This document shows, piece after piece, positions 43,905 through 54,687 of a stretch of DNA of 64,000 nucleotides. Every line of letters begins with the position of its first letter. The stretch's first letter is position 1. Below the pieces are notes generated by a model. That model was not told the origin of the DNA and did not search any database. It saw nothing but the letters and a program-made list of their open reading frames with translations. The translations under genes and the position numbers were made by a program. Source of the DNA: Halomonas almeriensis (lineage in GTDB: Bacteria > Pseudomonadota > Gammaproteobacteria > Pseudomonadales > Halomonadaceae); contig NZ_JAUFPO010000017.1 of NCBI RefSeq assembly GCF_030409235.1, forward strand, positions 1-64,000, read 5' to 3'.

Positions 43905-45587
43905 ATGAATTTGATGACAGCGTGTTGGCTGCCATTCCGTAACCGGAATGGCGCTATCGTCTACCTGCCGCCTACAGCGGTGGCAGACCCCGACATCATT
44001 GATCTCGCCCTGCCTCGAGCGGACTTTCAGGGCGCGGCTTACCAGTTCCTGATCGGCCTGTTGCAAACCACACTGCCGCCGCAGGATCACGGCGACTGGG
44101 TGGACCGCTTGCTCGAGCCGCCCGGCGTTGATGAACTGCAAACAGTCTTTGCTCCATTCGTCGATGCCTTCGAGCTGGATGGCGAAGGGCCACGTTTCAT
44201 GCAGGACCTTGACCCACTCGACGACGTCAAGGAGGCCACTGTCAGTGGCTTGCTGATTGATGCGCCGGGAGCGAATGGCATCAAGAACAACACTGATGTT
44301 TTCGTAAAACGCGGGTGTGTCGAGGCGATGTGTGAAGATTGCGCCGCCCTTGCCCTTTTCACCATGCAGATAAACGCCCCGGCTGGTGGCGCAGGCATTC
44401 GTGTCGGTCTCCGTGGCGGTGGTCCGCTGACGACACTGGTAATGCCGGAGTCGAATGCGGCCAGTCTATGGTCCCGGCTCTGGGGTAACGTTGTGACAAC
44501 CGAGTCGCTGACTCGCTCCGGGCAGTCGTGGACGGAGCCTCGAGCTGATGACGAAAGCCTTTTCCTCTGGATAGCGCCGACCCGGGTCAGCGACAGGAAA
44601 GGCACAGAAGTTTTTCCCGAGGGTATGCATCCACTTCACCCATATTGGTCTATGCCGCGACGCTTCCGCCTGCTTTTCGAAGACGAGGCATGTCGTTGTG
44701 ATGTCTGTGGGCGTGAGGTTTCGCGGGCCGTGCGTCGGGTTCGTTCCAAGAAGCAAGGCGCCAACTACGGTGGTCCCTGGCTGCACCCGCTGACGCCTTA
44801 TCGCCGCGACCCCAAAAAGCCCAATGAGCCACCCTTGTCCACCAAAGGGCAGCCAGGCGGACTAGGCTATCAGCACTGGTCGAACCTCGTGTTGAACGAT
44901 ACCGATGGTAGCGGAGCCTTGCCTGCCCTGGTGGTAAATGACCATGTCTCCCAGAAGGTGCAAATAGTCGAGGGCGAGAGGGACGCCGGAGAAGAGGTCG
45001 CCGCGCTGCTTAAACACGCCCGGCTATGGGCCTTCGGCTATGACATGGACAACATGAAACCACGCGGCTGGTACAGCGTTGAGATGCCGCTGGTCGCGGT
45101 TCCACCAGCGCAGCAGGATAGGCTGCGCGCTTGGGTCCAACGTTTCATCGACCTGGCTCGACAAGTCGCTTGGATGGTTCGAAACCAAATCAAGAATGCC
45201 TGGTTCGACCGTCCTGCCGAAGCCAAGGGCGATATGAGTCATATCGATATGGCGTTCTATGACGCCACCCAAGGCGACTTTTTTAATGCCCTCCAGAGTT
45301 TTAAAGAAGTGCTCTTGGTCTCTCACGATAGCCCGACCTTACCCGCTGAGGTTGCTGAAAGCTGGTATCGCGCCCTTTATCGCAAGGCGATGGCGCTTTT
45401 TGAGGAACAAGCCCTGAGTGGAGCGCTGGAGGCGGCGGACCTTCAACGTGCGACTGCCGCCCGGCGTCAGTTGCAGAGTTTTCTTGTGGGGCGCAGCAAA
45501 GGAAGCAAGGTTATACGTCAATTTGCCGAGACCGGCGGCTTCTCCTTGACCGCCAAGCCGGCTGCTACTGAGGAGAGAATATCGTGA
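43905..45587 (+). CDS. casA: Cascade large subunit Cse1/CasA (Cas8e)
   Basis: 560-residue large subunit of the type I-E Cascade complex, which recognises the PAM and recruits Cas3. The N terminus MNLMTACWLPFRNRNG and internal NTDVFVKRGCVEAMCEDCAALALFTMQINAPAGGAGIRVGLRGGGPLTTLV are typical of Cse1. CRCDVCGREV may bind zinc. The C-terminal four-helix bundle begins near PPAQQDRLRAWVQRFIDLARQVAWMVR. The start at 43905 is preferred to the ATG at 43893 because GGAGG sits 5 bases before it. Overlaps casB by 4 bases (GTGA). Confidence 0.95.
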   Translation: MNLMTACWLPFRNRNGAIVYLPPTAVADPDIIDLALPRADFQGAAYQFLIGLLQTTLPPQDHGDWVDRLLEPPGVDELQTVFAPFVDAFELDGEGPRFMQDLDPLDDVKEATVSGLLIDAPGANGIKNNTDVFVKRGCVEAMCEDCAALALFTMQINAPAGGAGIRVGLRGGGPLTTLVMPESNAASLWSRLWGNVVTTESLTRSGQSWTEPRADDESLFLWIAPTRVSDRKGTEVFPEGMHPLHPYWSMPRRFRLLFEDEACRCDVCGREVSRAVRRVRSKKQGANYGGPWLHPLTPYRRDPKKPNEPPLSTKGQPGGLGYQHWSNLVLNDTDGSGALPALVVNDHVSQKVQIVEGERDAGEEVAALLKHARLWAFGYDMDNMKPRGWYSVEMPLVAVPPAQQDRLRAWVQRFIDLARQVAWMVRNQIKNAWFDRPAEAKGDMSHIDMAFYDATQGDFFNALQSFKEVLLVSHDSPTLPAEVAESWYRALYRKAMALFEEQALSGALEAADLQRATAARRQLQSFLVGRSKGSKVIRQFAETGGFSLTAKPAATEERIS

Positions 45588-46240
45588 GTGAAACAGAAGT
45601 TGTTCCCGAAACAGAAACTCCACCTCGCGTACCCGAGCGGCCTTTTGCGATAGAACGCAGGGAAGCTGACGCTTTGCGGCGATGGTGGCAGCGCCTGACT
45701 CTATCGGCAGAGGAACTCAAGCTGCATACCGATGCGCCGCCCTGGCCCAAGGGTGTACGAGCGACATTGCGTCGTTGCGAAAGTGGCGAAGCTGCGATGC
45801 TGACAGAAGCATTTCGGCATCTTTGGCACTACTTGCCGGACGAAGAAATCGACTCCGAATGGCGTCGTAACCAGCGCCTACAGACCTGGTCATGTATCGC
45901 ACTGGTAGTGGCCGAGCTGCGAGAGGATGCTCCCAAGATGCCCCTCGGTGCTGGCCTTGGTCAACAGAAGCGTGAAACCGGAAAGCCGTATATGAGCGAG
46001 CTTCGCTTTCAGCAGTTAATGACATCCCGAACACCTGAAGAGTTGATTCAGCGACTGCGTCGTGCGCTGGCACTCATCGACAAACGAGGCGTCAGTGTTG
46101 TGCACCTGGCCGACAACATCGCGCTGTGGTGGCGAGAATACCATGGCGGAATGTCGTCGAGACCGACCCACCGGCTTGGCTTTATCTGGGCGAATGATTA
46201 CTTCGGCGCCACATCCGCCTACCGGCAAGACAACCAGTAA
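45584..46240 (+). CDS. casB: Cascade small subunit Cse2/CasB (Cas11e)
   Basis: 218-residue small subunit that stabilises the R-loop in Cascade. It is recognised by position, size and the helical segments ALRRWWQRLTLSAEELKLHTDAPPWPKGVRATLRRCES and RFQQLMTSRTPEELIQRLRRALALIDKRGVSVVHLADNIALWW. It starts with GTG overlapping the cse1 stop, implying coupling. Cse2 from E. coli is shorter (160 residues); the N-terminal proline-rich 20 residues are extra. Confidence 0.93.
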   Translation: MSETEVVPETETPPRVPERPFAIERREADALRRWWQRLTLSAEELKLHTDAPPWPKGVRATLRRCESGEAAMLTEAFRHLWHYLPDEEIDSEWRRNQRLQTWSCIALVVAELREDAPKMPLGAGLGQQKRETGKPYMSELRFQQLMTSRTPEELIQRLRRALALIDKRGVSVVHLADNIALWWREYHGGMSSRPTHRLGFIWANDYFGATSAYRQDNQ

Positions 46241-46269
46241 TCCGTCAATCAAGACAGGGAGACCAACCA

Positions 46270-47343
46270 ATGAGCAACTTTATCCAGCTGCATCTACTGA
46301 CTGCCTATCCACCGGCCAACCTTAATCGCGATGATCTTGGCCGGCCCAAGACGGCGTTCATGGGAGGGGCGAAGCGTCTTCGTGTCTCGTCTCAGAGCCT
46401 CAAGCGTACCTGGCGAACTTCGGAGCTTTTCGAAGAGGCCGTGGGTCAGCATAAAGGGCAGCGTACCAAGAAAGTGGGGATCCAGGCTGCGAAATGCCTG
46501 CAGGAAAAAGGGGTGAATGAGAATGAGGCGAGACTCTGGGCCACCGAGATCGCCAAGGTTTTCGGTGATGTGGCCAAGGGAGAACTGGAAACCAGTCAAT
46601 TGGTTCATATCAGCCCCGAAGAGCAGGCAGAGGTTGATGCTCTAGTTGAGAAATTGGCAACCGAAAAGCGCGCGCCGGAGAAGGAAGACCTCAATTTACT
46701 GCGCCACAAACCGTCCGCTGTGGATATTGCCTTGTTCGGCCGCATGTTGGCTGCGTCACCGTCCTTCAATGTGGAGGCTGCTTGTCAGGTCGCTCATGCC
46801 ATCACGGTACATGCTGCCGAGGTCGAGGATGATTACTTCACGGCGGTAGACGATCTAAACACTGGCGACGAGCATCGCGGTGCGGCACATGTTGGTGAAG
46901 CCGGTTTCGGTGCCGGCCTGTTCTATAGCTATATCTGTATCGATCGACGGCAGTTGATCGAGAACCTCAATGGCGAGGAAGCACTTGCCGACCGGGCAAT
47001 CGCCGCCCTGGTAGAGGCCGCAGTGAAAACCTCGCCGAAGGGTAAGCAGAATAGTTTCGGCTCGCGTGCGCATGCCAGTTATGTCTTGGCCGAGCGGGGG
47101 GATCAGCAACCGCGCTCGCTGGCGCCTGCCTTCCTGCGGCCGGTGGCTGGTCAGGATCAGACGTTGGATGCTGTTATGCGGTTGGAACGCCAGGCTAAAT
47201 CCTTCGATGATGCCTACGGTGCTGGCGCCGACAAGCGTTTTATCCTGTCGGCTGACCCCGATTACCAGGAACCTCGTCTTGATGGCAATGTCGCCGTGGG
47301 CAGCCTTACCGAGCTGACTGGCTTTCTGGCGACTGATCAGTAA
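46270..47343 (+). CDS. casC: Cascade backbone subunit Cas7e/CasC (Cse4)
   Basis: 357-residue backbone protein that polymerises along the crRNA. Typical starting sequence FIQLHLLTAYPPANLNRDDLGRPKTAFMGGAKRLRVSSQSLKRTWRTS and central VEDDYFTAVDDLNTGDEHRGAAHVGEAGFGAGLFYSYICID. The thumb that flips every sixth crRNA base lies in that central part. It starts 29 bases after casB with AGGGAG upstream. Confidence 0.96.
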   Translation: MSNFIQLHLLTAYPPANLNRDDLGRPKTAFMGGAKRLRVSSQSLKRTWRTSELFEEAVGQHKGQRTKKVGIQAAKCLQEKGVNENEARLWATEIAKVFGDVAKGELETSQLVHISPEEQAEVDALVEKLATEKRAPEKEDLNLLRHKPSAVDIALFGRMLAASPSFNVEAACQVAHAITVHAAEVEDDYFTAVDDLNTGDEHRGAAHVGEAGFGAGLFYSYICIDRRQLIENLNGEEALADRAIAALVEAAVKTSPKGKQNSFGSRAHASYVLAERGDQQPRSLAPAFLRPVAGQDQTLDAVMRLERQAKSFDDAYGAGADKRFILSADPDYQEPRLDGNVAVGSLTELTGFLATDQ

Positions 47344-47352
47344 GGAGCCGTT

Positions 47353-48108
47353 ATGACCCAGTACCTGGTTTTTCGGCTCTATGCGCCCCTCGCTAGCTGG
47401 GGAGAGGCTGCTGTGGGCGAGTCTCGCCCTACCGCGACGTATCCCGGACGTAGCGCCATTGTCGGGTTGCTAGGGGCTGCTTTGGGGGTACGCCGTGATG
47501 ATGATGAAGGACAACGCCGCCTTCGTGAGAGTGTCGCGATCGCCATTAAACAGTACTCTCCGGGAAGTCTGATGCGCGACTACCACACGGTACAGGTCCC
47601 TGCGTCGCAGTCCAAAGTGGTTTACCGCACTCGGCGAGATGAGTTGAGCGCACCCCAGAAGGTCATCAACACCATTCTCTCCAGCCGAGATTATCGCTGT
47701 GATGGACTATGGCACGTCGCTGTCTGGCTCACACCACAGGCAGAGCTTGCACTCGAACAACTGGAGCGGTCCCTCAATAAGCCGTACTTCCCGCTCTACT
47801 TGGGTCGCAAGGCCTGTCCACCCGGTGCGCCTTTGGCGCCTCGAATAGCAGCCTGCGATCACTTGCGCGATGCCCTGGATGCAGAGTTTCCGCCTCTGCA
47901 TGGCAATGACAAAGACGCTGAAAGCAGAGCTTTAAGGCTCCCGGATAGTGTGATCTACGTTTGGGAGGGTAGCGCTACCTTGCTGGATGGCAATGGTCAG
48001 GGTGTGGAATCCAGTGAAACATGGGATGTGCCGCTTAATAGACGCCGCTGGCAATTCGGACCACGTACTGAATACCGCCGCATGGTACGGCCAAGGGGGG
48101 AAAGATAA
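47353..48108 (+). CDS. casD: Cascade subunit Cas5e/CasD
   Basis: 251-residue RAMP protein that caps the crRNA 5' handle. Recognised by QYLVFRLYAPLASWGEAAVGESRPTATYPGRSAIVGLLGAALGVRRDD and SPGSLMRDYHTVQVP. It is separated from casC by 9 bases, with AAGGAG before the ATG, and overlaps casE (TAATG). Confidence 0.96.
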   Translation: MTQYLVFRLYAPLASWGEAAVGESRPTATYPGRSAIVGLLGAALGVRRDDDEGQRRLRESVAIAIKQYSPGSLMRDYHTVQVPASQSKVVYRTRRDELSAPQKVINTILSSRDYRCDGLWHVAVWLTPQAELALEQLERSLNKPYFPLYLGRKACPPGAPLAPRIAACDHLRDALDAEFPPLHGNDKDAESRALRLPDSVIYVWEGSATLLDGNGQGVESSETWDVPLNRRRWQFGPRTEYRRMVRPRGER

Positions 48109-48800
48109 TGTACCTTTCTCGAGTGCGAGTCGATCTCAATGGCCTCTCCCGTGGGGCTTTGTTCGACATCATGGATGGGCGTGCTTATACCGCCCATCAA
48201 CTCCTGTGGAGATTGTTTCCTGACCATCAGGGAGCGCGCCCTTTTCTATTTCGACAAGAAATGGAAGAGCCTGAAGATGGGGGAGCAGCACGGGGCCTAC
48301 CGAATTTCTATGTGTTGTCCGATCGTGAACCGGAAGGGATTCCTGGCGTGCTGGAGTCTCAGTCCAAGTCATTTTCCCCAGCGTTGGAGGTTGGAGAACA
48401 ACTTGCCTTCCGCCTGAGAGCCAATCCCACTGTGGCCAAGCCGGTGGCTGGCAAGCGTGGCAGGCGCGCCGATGTGCTGATGGCTGCCAAGTATCCATTC
48501 GAGTCTGGTGGAAACAGAAAAAATCAGGCCTGTGCCGATGCAATGGACGCGGCTGCTCGTGAGTGGCTGGAGAAGCGTGCCGAGTCCTGGGGAGTTCGTT
48601 TGCCTGTGCCACCCGAAGTGGGAGGGTATCGTCAGCATGCCTTACCGAAGAATAGCGGAGAGCCGATTCGCTTTTCCAGCATCGACTATGAAGGCTTGCT
48701 GGAGGTCACCGACCCAGGTCGACTGATCGAAACTCTGTCACATGGTATAGGGCGGGCCAAGGCTTTTGGCTGTGGCTTGCTGTTGCTGCGACACCCTTGA
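48108..48800 (+). CDS. casE: crRNA endonuclease Cas6e/CasE
   Basis: 230-residue RAMP endonuclease that cuts pre-crRNA at the base of the repeat hairpin and stays bound to the 3' handle. The N-terminal RVRVDLNGLSRGALFDIMDGRAYTAHQLLWRLF includes the probable catalytic His30, and the C-terminal glycine-rich loop is SHGIGRAKAFGCGLLLL. If the mini-CRISPR at 43404-43481 is transcribed, its hairpins should be substrates. Confidence 0.95.
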   Translation: MYLSRVRVDLNGLSRGALFDIMDGRAYTAHQLLWRLFPDHQGARPFLFRQEMEEPEDGGAARGLPNFYVLSDREPEGIPGVLESQSKSFSPALEVGEQLAFRLRANPTVAKPVAGKRGRRADVLMAAKYPFESGGNRKNQACADAMDAAAREWLEKRAESWGVRLPVPPEVGGYRQHALPKNSGEPIRFSSIDYEGLLEVTDPGRLIETLSHGIGRAKAFGCGLLLLRHP

Positions 48801-48822
48801 GGGGGTAGGCAAGGAGGTCGAT

Positions 48823-50042
<1,220 letters not shown>

Positions 50043-50148
50043 TTTTACTGGCTCTTTAACAATTCAGTCTGGTCAAAAAATGAACAAAATCGCTGGTGGA
50101 TTTTCCGCTGGCGATTTTTCATTTGCAAAACAGGTGTCTACAATAAGT
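50043..50148 (+). promoter_or_regulatory. CRISPR leader
   Basis: AT-rich 106-bp segment between cas2 and the first repeat, containing CTCTTTAACAATTCAG and the inverted repeat AAAATCGC/GCGATTTT. Its position and composition are those of the leader that holds the array promoter and the site for new spacer integration. Confidence 0.8.
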
Positions 50149-53100
50149 CCGATCCCCGCACTCGCGGGGATGAACCGTACATTGATGTCGCCAACATTGA
50201 GGCTAATTGCCGATCCCCGCACTCGCGGGGATGAACCGGATACCTTTTCGACCAATACGCGAATTTCGACCCGATCCCCGCACTCGCGGGGATGAACCGC
50301 ACGCCACCTTCGTCGCCGGTCATCAGTTGCTCCGATCCCCGCACTCGCGGGGATGAACCGTCGTCAATAGCGAGATGGATAGCGAAGACGAGCCGATCCC
50401 CGCACTCGCGGGGATGAACCGCGATAGAACGGCTTTGCCCGCCAACAATGCTACCGATCCCCGCACTCGCGGGGATGAACCGCCAGTACCGGCACGACTC
50501 GCCTGAATACCAGCCCGATCCCCGCACTCGCGGGGATGAACCGGCGCCATGCTCAAGCTTGCGCTACGCCAGCGGCCGATCCCCGCACTCGCGGGGATGA
50601 ACCGGCTCAAGATTGTCCCGCGCAGCTCTTCCAGAGCCGATCCCCGCACTCGCGGGGATGAACCGGCGATTGTGGAGCGCACTCGCAATGCATAGAGCCG
50701 ATCCCCGCACTCGCGGGGATGAACCGGGCTGGATATGGACGCGGTGCGGGCGATCACCCCGATCCCCGCACTCGCGGGGATGAACCGCAACTCAGCATAG
50801 TCTGGCTGGTAACGAAGAACCGATCCCCGCACTCGCGGGGATGAACCGGCTTCTATGGCTTGAGGGGGTAGCTCAGGCCCCCGATCCCCGCACTCGCGGG
50901 GATGAACCGATAATGGACAAGCTGCGCTCGGATCTGGTGCGCCGATCCCCGCACTCGCGGGGATGAACCGCATCAGGCCACCTCTGGGTAATGGTCCGGC
51001 CCCCGATCCCCGCACTCGCGGGGATGAACCGAGGCCGTCGCCCGCACCCAGTCGCTTAAAGAACCGATCCCCGCACTCGCGGGGATGAACCGAACGGGCA
51101 CTTCTGGGGGTGTTCGAACCGGGACCGATCCCCGCACTCGCGGGGATGAACCGCGATTAATGCTTTCATCACACCGAATGCCGACCCGATCCCCGCACTC
51201 GCGGGGATGAACCGCTTCGAACAAATGCTTAACGCCAAACCGACACACCGATCCCCGCACTCGCGGGGATGAACCGTACTTTATTTGCTGTATGAGTCGT
51301 CGTAACCTCCGATCCCCGCACTCGCGGGGATGAACCGCACCACGGTGCCGTATCCTCGGCTTTCACGAGCCGATCCCCGCACTCGCGGGGATGAACCGCT
51401 CGACCCGGACGGCCCGATCAGCCTGACGGTCCGATCCCCGCACTCGCGGGGATGAACCGTGGCTGGTGCAGCCCGCCCCGAGTTACGAGGCCCGATCCCC
51501 GCACTCGCGGGGATGAACCGCGTTACCCGGATGACGGCCCGTTCCCCCTGCTCCGATCCCCGCACTCGCGGGGATGAACCGCACCGTGACGGCCTGCCGC
51601 GCATCGAGGCGGCCCGATCCCCGCACTCGCGGGGATGAACCGCGCCACAAACAGCTTGCGGAGCCATACGCTGGACCCGATCCCCGCACTCGCGGGGATG
51701 AACCGTACGACTGGGAGGCTATCGAGCGCGACTGGCGCCGATCCCCGCACTCGCGGGGATGAACCGTCCCAGGGGTCGATACGCTCCAGCCCGGCGCGCC
51801 GATCCCCGCACTCGCGGGGATGAACCGGCAGGAATCGGCGCCCTGACTCTTGCTGATCACCGATCCCCGCACTCGCGGGGATGAACCGTTTCCAGTGGCT
51901 GCTGGGCTTTCCGCGATACGCCGATCCCCGCACTCGCGGGGATGAACCGCTTGGTAATGCAGGCTTCAACGTCTTCTTTGCCCGATCCCCGCACTCGCGG
52001 GGATGAACCGGTGCAGACTACAAGTGGGTCGGCACTAACTATCCGATCCCCGCACTCGCGGGGATGAACCGGTCGCTCACCATGTCATTCAGCGCATCGC
52101 CCACCGATCCCCGCACTCGCGGGGATGAACCGGATTTCCCGTCGCCGCTTGACACCTCAACCCACCGATCCCCGCACTCGCGGGGATGAACCGCATAAGT
52201 TTTAAATCAATAATCAAAATATAACCCGATCCCCGCACTCGCGGGGATGAACCGGCAAAGATTCAATTAGCCTGGATCGATGAGGCCCGATCCCCGCACT
52301 CGCGGGGATGAACCGCAGGCTGCGCTCCGGACTCGGTCTGCGCCGACCCGATCCCCGCACTCGCGGGGATGAACCGGCTGATATATAGGCTTCACACTTA
52401 CACCCCACCCGATCCCCGCACTCGCGGGGATGAACCGGATCTGCGCTTCCATGACCTGCGCCACAGCTACCGATCCCCGCACTCGCGGGGATGAACCGAT
52501 GTCCTGCGCGTCATCGAGCTTGTGGCAGATCCGATCCCCGCACTCGCGGGGATGAACCGATTCCCCGCTTGAGTCAGATGGCGCTGGCCTGCCGATCCCC
52601 GCACTCGCGGGGATGAACCGAGATCGCGAATCACATTCAATGCAACAAGGCGCCGATCCCCGCACTCGCGGGGATGAACCGCATTCTGGTTTTTAGCTAC
52701 GGAGTAGAAACTTCCGATCCCCGCACTCGCGGGGATGAACCGCCGCTTTCTACGGTACTTGGGATACCGACACGCCGATCCCCGCACTCGCGGGGATGAA
52801 CCGGCCGATATTGAACAGCGTCCCCAACGCCGAGCCCGATCCCCGCACTCGCGGGGATGAACCGACGTGGCCGCGCTTGTGGCGCTCGATGGGCGCCCGA
52901 TCCCCGCACTCGCGGGGATGAACCGCAGCTTGGGAGCGTCGACGACGGATTGGAGAACCGATCCCCGCACTCGCGGGGATGAACCGCGTGACACATCGCC
53001 GGTTACGTTCTCGACGGCCCGATCCCCGCACTCGCGGGGATGAACCGGGTTGGCACCCGGGCGCGGCGCGCTGCCCGCTCCGATCCCCGCACTCGCGGGG

Positions 53101-53658
53101 ATGAACCGCCGAAGCGCCGCCTTTAGTTGTCGCATCTGCTCCGATCCCCGCACTCGCGGGGATGAACCGTCGTAGGCGTCGGCCATGGTCGCCTTGCCGC
53201 CCCGATCCCCGCACTCGCGGGGATGAACCGGCGGCGAGTTCCTGGAGGATTTGCCGGCACAACCGATCCCCGCACTCGCGGGGATGAACCGGTTGGGAAG
53301 GCGTCTTCCGGAATACCGAGCATCCGATCCCCGCACTCGCGGGGATGAACCGGTCGTGAAACCGATGCTCTTATACATGGTTTACCGATCCCCGCACTCG
53401 CGGGGATGAACCGATGGTCGAGATGGCGAACACCCTTCGTACCCTCCGATCCCCGCACTCGCGGGGATGAACCGTAGGCCGCGCCGTCCTCATAGGAGTC
53501 CATGCGCCGATCCCCGCACTCGCGGGGATGAACCGCAAATACGGGGCGAGTAATCATGAAAGATTCATCCGATCCCCGCACTCGCGGGGATGAACCGTAT
53601 TGCTGGAAGTACCTGAGCCTGTCGGGGCGCCGATCCCCGCACTCGCGGGGATGAAGCG
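50149..53658 (+). CRISPR. Type I-E CRISPR array, 58 repeats and 57 spacers
   Basis: 29-bp repeats begin CCGATCCCCGCACTCGCG and end GGGATGAACCG; the stem is CCCCGC/GCGGGG. Spacing is 61 bp (32-nt spacers), with three exceptions: two 33-nt spacers (ending at 51247 and 53568) and one 34-nt spacer (51643-51676). All repeats appear identical except the last (53630-53658), where AACCG becomes AAGCG, the normal decay at the leader-distal end. Orientation: the leader side is next to cas2. No two spacers look identical. Spacer 38 (52438-52469 region) can encode FHDLRHS, a tyrosine-recombinase motif. Confidence 0.99.
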
Positions 53659-53890
53659 GCATCTTCATCCATGCCTGTCGGGCGCTGTGTGGTTAACATC
53701 CGCTTTGTCCTGACCCGAGCCCATGTGGCGAAGCGCTATGAGAGGGGGCACACGCAAGGCACGGCGCAAGGCTGGTTCGCCATCCCCAGATGCCCCACGC
53801 TGCTTGCGTAGGGCACATCAGACGAATATTGGTCTCTTACGCCGTGTGATGGAAGCATATGCCGAGATGACTGTCGGGGCGCAAGGCTAG

Positions 53891-54109
53891 CTGGAGAGAG
53901 TAAGGAAGAACGTAGCAAAGGGGGAGCTTGCCGCGCGGGAGGCACCCGCGCTAGCCCTCATCAACGCCTATATCCGCGAAGGGGTCGGCAGCCATGCCCA
54001 GGACAAGCTCATTGCCAGCATAGAACATCAACAAGAAGTGTGGGTACAAGCGCATGTTGGTCTCTCCCTGTTAATGGCCGGGGAAACTTATGCCGATATC
54101 CGGGTATGA
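53891..54109 (+). pseudogene. Remnant open frame downstream of the array
   Basis: A frame without a usable start codon runs for 72 residues after a stop at 53888. It contains AAREAPALALINAYIREGVG, SHAQDKLIASIEHQQEVWVQ and AHVGLSLLMAGETYADIRV. The composition looks protein-like and amphipathic helical, so I read it as the 3' remnant of a decayed gene. I cannot name the family. The rest of 53659-54165 has no convincing gene and looks like degenerate DNA between the CRISPR array and the toxin-antitoxin remnant. Confidence 0.35.
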
Positions 54110-54165
54110 TCCAGGAGAAGGATTGGCTGTAGCGTCAAAGAGTGATGATTGTGTGGAGTGAGGTC

Positions 54166-54447
54166 TCACCCCGCGGCGTGTAAAGGTGTGACCCGGGCGC
54201 GCGGCTGCTGTGCCGCCTGCCAGAGCTCGTACTTGAGCTGCATCTCCAGCCACATCTCTGCGCTGGTGCCAAGCGCCTGCTCAAGGCGTAGCGCCATGTC
54301 GGCTGAAATGCCGGCGTTGCCGTTGAGGATGCGAGACAGCGTGGCGCGCGTTATGCCCAAGCGCCTGGCGGCTTCGGTGACCGAGATGTCGCCGATGTAC
54401 TCGCGCAGCACGGTGCCGGGATGCGCGGGGTTGTGCAAGCGATTCAT
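54166..54447 (-). CDS. higA: HigA-family antitoxin
   Basis: 93-residue helix-turn-helix protein of the HigA (XRE) addiction-module family: HPGTVLREYIGDISVTEAARRLGITRATLSRILNGNAGISADMALRLEQALGTSAEMWLEMQ. Binds and neutralises HigB and represses the operon. Complete at both ends. It overlaps the stop of the upstream higB frame by 4 bases, in the usual toxin-first order. Confidence 0.93.
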   Translation of the reverse strand: MNRLHNPAHPGTVLREYIGDISVTEAARRLGITRATLSRILNGNAGISADMALRLEQALGTSAEMWLEMQLKYELWQAAQQPRARVTPLHAAG

Positions 54448-54671
54448 GCGACCTCCTGGCGGTAATCCTGACAGTCCACCAAGATGGCGTCCTTGCCATC
54501 AAAAGTGAAGGTGAGTCGCCAGTGCCCATTGACGGTGATGGTCCAGTGTCCGCTCAAACTGCCCTTGAGTGGATGCAGCGCGTTCATGTCTTCAGGGCCT
54601 GTTGCACTATCCAGCGCGGTGAGCTGGATTTGTAGCTTGGTCGCGTGCTTGTCTGGAGTTGGGTGGGCCAC
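54444..54671 (-). pseudogene. higB: HigB toxin, N-terminally truncated
   Basis: The C-terminal part of a RelE/HigB ribosome-dependent mRNase is clear: LDSATGPEDMNALHPLKGSLSGHWTITVNGHWRLTFTFDGKDAILVDCQDY. Family members are about 92 residues and begin near MIKSFRHKGLEAFF. That first strand and helix are missing. Here the frame opens only at a GTG (MAHPTPDKH), and upstream it runs directly into the 3' end of the phosphodiesterase gene. A deletion or rearrangement probably removed the 5' end, which may have left a harmless toxin with an intact antitoxin. Confidence 0.7.
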
Positions 54672-54687
54672 AGCACGCCATGCCCGC

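Noticed and set aside
50138..53668. Many long apparent ORFs within the CRISPR array
   Set aside because: They are translations of the repeat (SSPRVRGS, HPRECGDR, RFIPASAGIG) and not genes.
53736..53945. Minus-strand frame of 69 codons after the array
   Set aside because: No ribosome binding site, low-complexity start and no recognisable domain.
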